Assembly: GCA_030263595.1 (NCBI GenBank)
Contig: SZPG01000005.1
Coordinates: forward strand, 1 to 64,000
DNA: 64,000 nucleotides
Source: Chloroflexi bacterium CFX6
GTDB lineage: Bacteria; Chloroflexota; Anaerolineae; Anaerolineales; Villigracilaceae
Reading direction: 5' to 3'
Shown: in pieces, positions 61,417 through 64,000 of the stretch
Layout: the number at the start of each line of letters is the position of its first letter
How positions within the stretch are numbered: position 1 is the first letter of the stretch
The notes under the pieces: generated by a model
What the model was told of the DNA's origin: nothing
The model's input: the letters and a program-made list of their open reading frames with translations, nothing else
Database searches by the model: none
Program-made: the position numbers and the translations under genes

Positions 61417-62807
61417 CCGAACACCGTCCTTGCCATGGAACGCAGAAAAATGGAAAGCACGCCTCGATTCGTCAGATAGGAGGGGTCCTTGCCCCAGGCG
61501 CGCAGGACCATGGACGGGACCTTCTCATATTTGCCCGAGCGATACCTCTCGAAGGCGCGATTGACCAGGTAGGAACTTTCCAGTTTGTCACCGCCGCCTT
61601 TCGTCACCCGGTTCAGTTGTGAACGCAGGTCGGAGAGGACCGTCATCGCCGCCTCCGTGCCAAACTCCTTTTCATAGCCCAGCAGGTGATACGTGGCGAG
61701 TTGCATCAGCGCGTCGTCAAGGCCGGCGTTCCGCTCGAGGGCGCGGGCAAAACGGGCGCGCCCCTCCTCCTCCCTGCCCCATAGCACGGCGCGGATGCCC
61801 TTCCACAGCCAGCCGCGCGCGACAGCCCAGTCATATCGCGAGGATAACCGCGCCAGTTCCGGCGGGAGTTGGGCGAACACCCGCCTCAACAACTCCTCGT
61901 GATCCACGCTCTCGTCGGCGATACACTCGGACAACAGGAAGTCAACCAGTTCGCAAGGTTCTCCTTCTGTGACGGAGGGGTCGAGTTCCACAAGTTCGCG
62001 GGCGTATTTATGAGCCAGTTCCGTTTCGTTTTGGATCAGCGCCAGCGATACGATGACCATGAGATGATGTTTGAGCGCCATGCGTCCCAGGGAGCGGATT
62101 TCCTGCGGGCAGCGCGGGTCGGCAAAGATCGCGGCGTGGACGCGTTCCACGTCGTTGATCCTGCCCGGCAGGTTCCTGCGCCCCCTGCCCGAATGATAGC
62201 GGCGATAGTTCAGGGCGCGGTCAATGCCGGCAAATTGACATCCCGCCAGGGCGAGTTTGCACGGGAAATCGGTGTCTTCCGCGGTCCCCGCTTCGGGGTC
62301 GAACAGCCCCACCTTGAACGCCCACTCCCGCCGCACGACCGTGTCGCTGGGAGCGAAGGGAAAGCCCAGAATCAAATCCTTCAATGTTACGGTGAGCGGC
62401 GGACGCCACATTTCACGAATGGTGTTCGACGAGTGATTCAATTCGAAGCGCGCATTGTAGGATACGCCGACATCCGGGCGTTTCTCAAGAAATTCGACGT
62501 GCGCCCGCAGTTTATCGGGGTGGAACAGATCGTCGGCATCGAGCAGGAAGAGTATCCCGCCTTTGGAGGCGTTGATCCCTGTATTGCGGGCGGCGGATAA
62601 TCTCCGGTTCTGCTCGTGGACGATATAGTTCAGGCGCGCGTCCGTGAACTTCGCCATGACCTCGTCCGTATCATCGGTGGAGGCGTCGTTGACCACGATG
62701 ATCTCGAAGTTTTGATAGGTCTGGTTGAGGACGCTTTGAATCGCCTCAGCCAGAAATTCAGCCTGATTGTAGGCAGGGATGACGACGCTGACGAGAGGGG
62801 AATTCAT
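61413..62807 (-). CDS. GT2-family glycosyltransferase with long C-terminal domain (paralogue)
   Basis: A 464-residue protein with VSVVIPAYNQAEFLAEAIQS, IIVVNDASTDDTDEV and ILFLLDADDLFHPDKL, then the same C-terminal module as 60001 (EGEPCELVDFLLSEC; VDHEELLRRVFAQLPPE; YLVNRAFERYRSGKY). It keeps the DXD-type DADD; the downstream copy has DQDD. The start is 6 nt after the previous stop of the shared transcript's upstream gene product region, with no other gene between it and the ABC permease. Confidence 0.87.
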   Translation of the reverse strand: MNSPLVSVVIPAYNQAEFLAEAIQSVLNQTYQNFEIIVVNDASTDDTDEVMAKFTDARLNYIVHEQNRRLSAARNTGINASKGGILFLLDADDLFHPDKLRAHVEFLEKRPDVGVSYNARFELNHSSNTIREMWRPPLTVTLKDLILGFPFAPSDTVVRREWAFKVGLFDPEAGTAEDTDFPCKLALAGCQFAGIDRALNYRRYHSGRGRRNLPGRINDVERVHAAIFADPRCPQEIRSLGRMALKHHLMVIVSLALIQNETELAHKYARELVELDPSVTEGEPCELVDFLLSECIADESVDHEELLRRVFAQLPPELARLSSRYDWAVARGWLWKGIRAVLWGREEEGRARFARALERNAGLDDALMQLATYHLLGYEKEFGTEAAMTVLSDLRSQLNRVTKGGGDKLESSYLVNRAFERYRSGKYEKVPSMVLRAWGKDPSYLTNRGVLSIFLRSMARTVFG

Positions 62808-62813
62808 TCGGGT

Positions 62814-63596
62814 TTAGATGATGTCCGCGAACTGGAATTCGACGCGCTTGAAGAACCAGTACCCGGCTGCAAATATAACGAGGGAGACGACGGCGGCGGG
62901 CAGCAGGTAATCGCCCGGCAGGCGGTTATAGATCAACACGTCGCGGTAGGCGGCGATGATGCCCGACATGGGATTGAGGAAGTACAACCATTGCCATTTC
63001 ACCGGGACGAGGGAGAGCGGGTACAGGATCGGCGAGGCGTAGAACCAGATCTGGATGATGAGTTTGAGGAACGGATCCACGTCACGGTAGAAAACGTTCA
63101 GGGCGGCGGAGCCAATTCCAAGTCCGAGAATGAGCGCAAGCTGGATGAGGAAAATGAGCGGGAGGAAGAGTAATCCGAGAGGCAAGACGGGAATCCCATA
63201 AATCATCACGAGGATCACAAGCAGGACGAACGAGATGCCGAAATCCGCAATGCGGGCGAGCAGGGCGGCAATGGGAAGCGCCTCGCGCGGGAAGTAGATC
63301 TTGCCCACCAGGTTCATGTTCTGTACGAGCGACATCGCCATGTCGGTGAGCGAGGTGGCGAGGAGCGTCCAGGGAACGACCGCCGTATAGGAGAACAGAA
63401 TGTACGGAACGCCGCCCGTATCCACGGGGACGATGCGCGTGAATACGATGGCAAAGATGGCGACCGTCGCCACAGGCTGGACGACCGCCCACAGCCAGCC
63501 CAACGCGGATTGCTGGTAACGACCCCGCAGGGTGCGGATGGTCCACGCGAAGACAAGGTCGCGGGTTTTAAGAAGTTGTTGCGCCTGAGTAAGCAT
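62814..63596 (-). CDS. ABC-2-type polysaccharide export permease (Wzm-like)
   Basis: A 260-residue six-helix membrane protein of the polysaccharide ABC-exporter group. It has LVFAWTIRTLRGRYQQSALG at the N-terminus (amphipathic gate helix), GWLWAVVQPVATVAIFAIVF, VGKIYFPREALPIAALLARI and the C-terminal FLNPMSGIIAAYRDVLIY. It forms the channel for lipid-linked glycan with the ATPase encoded just upstream. The start is set at MLTQAQQLL (63596), overlapping the Wzt-like gene by 29 nt; a 50-codon longer frame would be antigen of the neighbour's coding sequence and is unlikely. Confidence 0.88.
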   Translation of the reverse strand: MLTQAQQLLKTRDLVFAWTIRTLRGRYQQSALGWLWAVVQPVATVAIFAIVFTRIVPVDTGGVPYILFSYTAVVPWTLLATSLTDMAMSLVQNMNLVGKIYFPREALPIAALLARIADFGISFVLLVILVMIYGIPVLPLGLLFLPLIFLIQLALILGLGIGSAALNVFYRDVDPFLKLIIQIWFYASPILYPLSLVPVKWQWLYFLNPMSGIIAAYRDVLIYNRLPGDYLLPAAVVSLVIFAAGYWFFKRVEFQFADII

Positions 63597-64000
63597 CCAT
63601 ACCTCGTTCTTTTTCCGGGAGCGAACCGGCGGGACCGATCGAAAATCGAACGTTCTGGCTCCACGTCCGGTTCGGCTCATAAACGGCGATGTGCGCTTCG
63701 CGCCCCGGCGCCCGGTTCCTGACTTCGAACCATTCGGACGCGCCATAGGCGATGCCGTCGGAGTCGTCCGCGTTCATGATCCATGTGATGGCGTAATACG
63801 TGCCGCCAAACAATTGCAGCGGCTCGATCCTGACGGAATATTCGCCTTCGCCCTTTTCGATGCTCATGGGATAACCGTCCAGGTAACTTCGCAGGTTGGC
63901 GCAGGGAAGCCCGTCGGAGCGGTAGATCAGGACGATGGCGTTCGATTTGCCGAGGTTCTTGTAGGCGGTGTATTTCACGCGCACTTCGAGCGGTTCGTCG
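63568..64000 (-). CDS. Wzt-like ABC transporter ATPase, C-terminal carbohydrate-binding domain (5' end outside window)
   Basis: The last ~144 codons of a gene that continues past the right edge. The visible part resembles the C-terminal beta-sandwich of Wzt proteins, which binds the exported polysaccharide (frame entering as DEPLEVRVKYTAYKNLG; then FGGTYYAITWIMNADDSDGI; GASEWFEVRNRAPGREAH). The ATP-binding motifs lie outside the window. Such a C-terminal domain recognises a terminal modification on the glycan and so determines which chains leave the cell. The overlap with the permease gene supports the pairing. Confidence 0.75.
   Translation of the reverse strand, partial: DEPLEVRVKYTAYKNLGKSNAIVLIYRSDGLPCANLRSYLDGYPMSIEKGEGEYSVRIEPLQLFGGTYYAITWIMNADDSDGIAYGASEWFEVRNRAPGREAHIAVYEPNRTWSQNVRFSIGPAGSLPEKERGMDAYSGATTS

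Noticed and set aside
1-64000. tRNA, rRNA, riboswitch or insertion sequence
   Set aside because: No cloverleaf, rRNA segment, known aptamer pattern or transposase-like protein was found by reading both strands. Small or diverged RNAs cannot be excluded by eye.

Overview
The window is about 58-60% GC bacterial chromosome, densely coding, with no tRNA, rRNA, transposase or CRISPR array that I can see. Gene content and protein style suggest an anaerobic or facultative member of Chloroflexota, class Anaerolineae: a DUF2270-DUF2179 fusion, a YibE/F protein, very large PAS/GAF hybrid kinases, a huge exopolysaccharide locus and short dispersed inverted repeats. This taxonomic reading is inference from family content; no marker gene is present.

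Layout. (1) 1-4743, plus strand: the 3' end of a molybdopterin oxidoreductase, an SLC13-type permease with cytoplasmic TrkA-C domains, a DUF2270-DUF2179 membrane protein and an FmdE-like zinc protein. (2) 5120-11902, plus strand: a signalling block of a 1219-residue hybrid histidine kinase, a REC-histidine kinase fusion, a NarL-type regulator (all joined by ATGA overlaps) and an HD-GYP response regulator. (3) 11887-16495, minus strand: a C45 acyltransferase/hydrolase, then the set YibE/F, ECF sigma factor, zinc-finger anti-sigma-like protein and a bactofilin-like envelope protein. (4) 16574-64000, minus strand: one roughly 47-kb colinear surface-glycan locus that runs off the right edge.

The glycan locus is transcribed right to left. 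It begins (as seen here) with Wzt and Wzm ABC exporter genes and passes through five GT2 and seven GT4 glycosyltransferases, three GT39/PMT-like membrane glycosyltransferases, WbqC, an O-antigen-ligase-like protein, a sugar nucleotidyltransferase, a UDP-GlcNAc 2-epimerase and a WbpB/WbpD/WbpE-like trio for diacetamido sugars. It ends with a Wzc-like tyrosine autokinase followed by a strong intrinsic terminator (16519-16553). Many junctions overlap by 4 nt (ATGA) or lie within a few bases, which supports translational coupling. Its middle (23 kb to 42 kb) is unusual. It holds two Tat-exported proteins (GH38-like and deacetylase-like), an acyltransferase-SGNH fusion that lacks the usual catalytic serine, two membrane sulfatase-fold proteins without the formylglycine motif (one of them broken), an alkaline-phosphatase-fold enzyme coupled to a degenerate small homologue, and a sulfotransferase. 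Together these look like a modification module for an exported, possibly sulfated or otherwise substituted glycan.

Gaps between these genes carry several families of palindromic or tandem repeats. The most distinctive is a GGACGYT-AGAG-ARCGTCC hairpin family. It occurs as a 29-bp x 5 array, a 74-bp x 3 array and a single copy, and in three places it supplies the C-terminal codons and/or the stop codon of the neighbouring gene.
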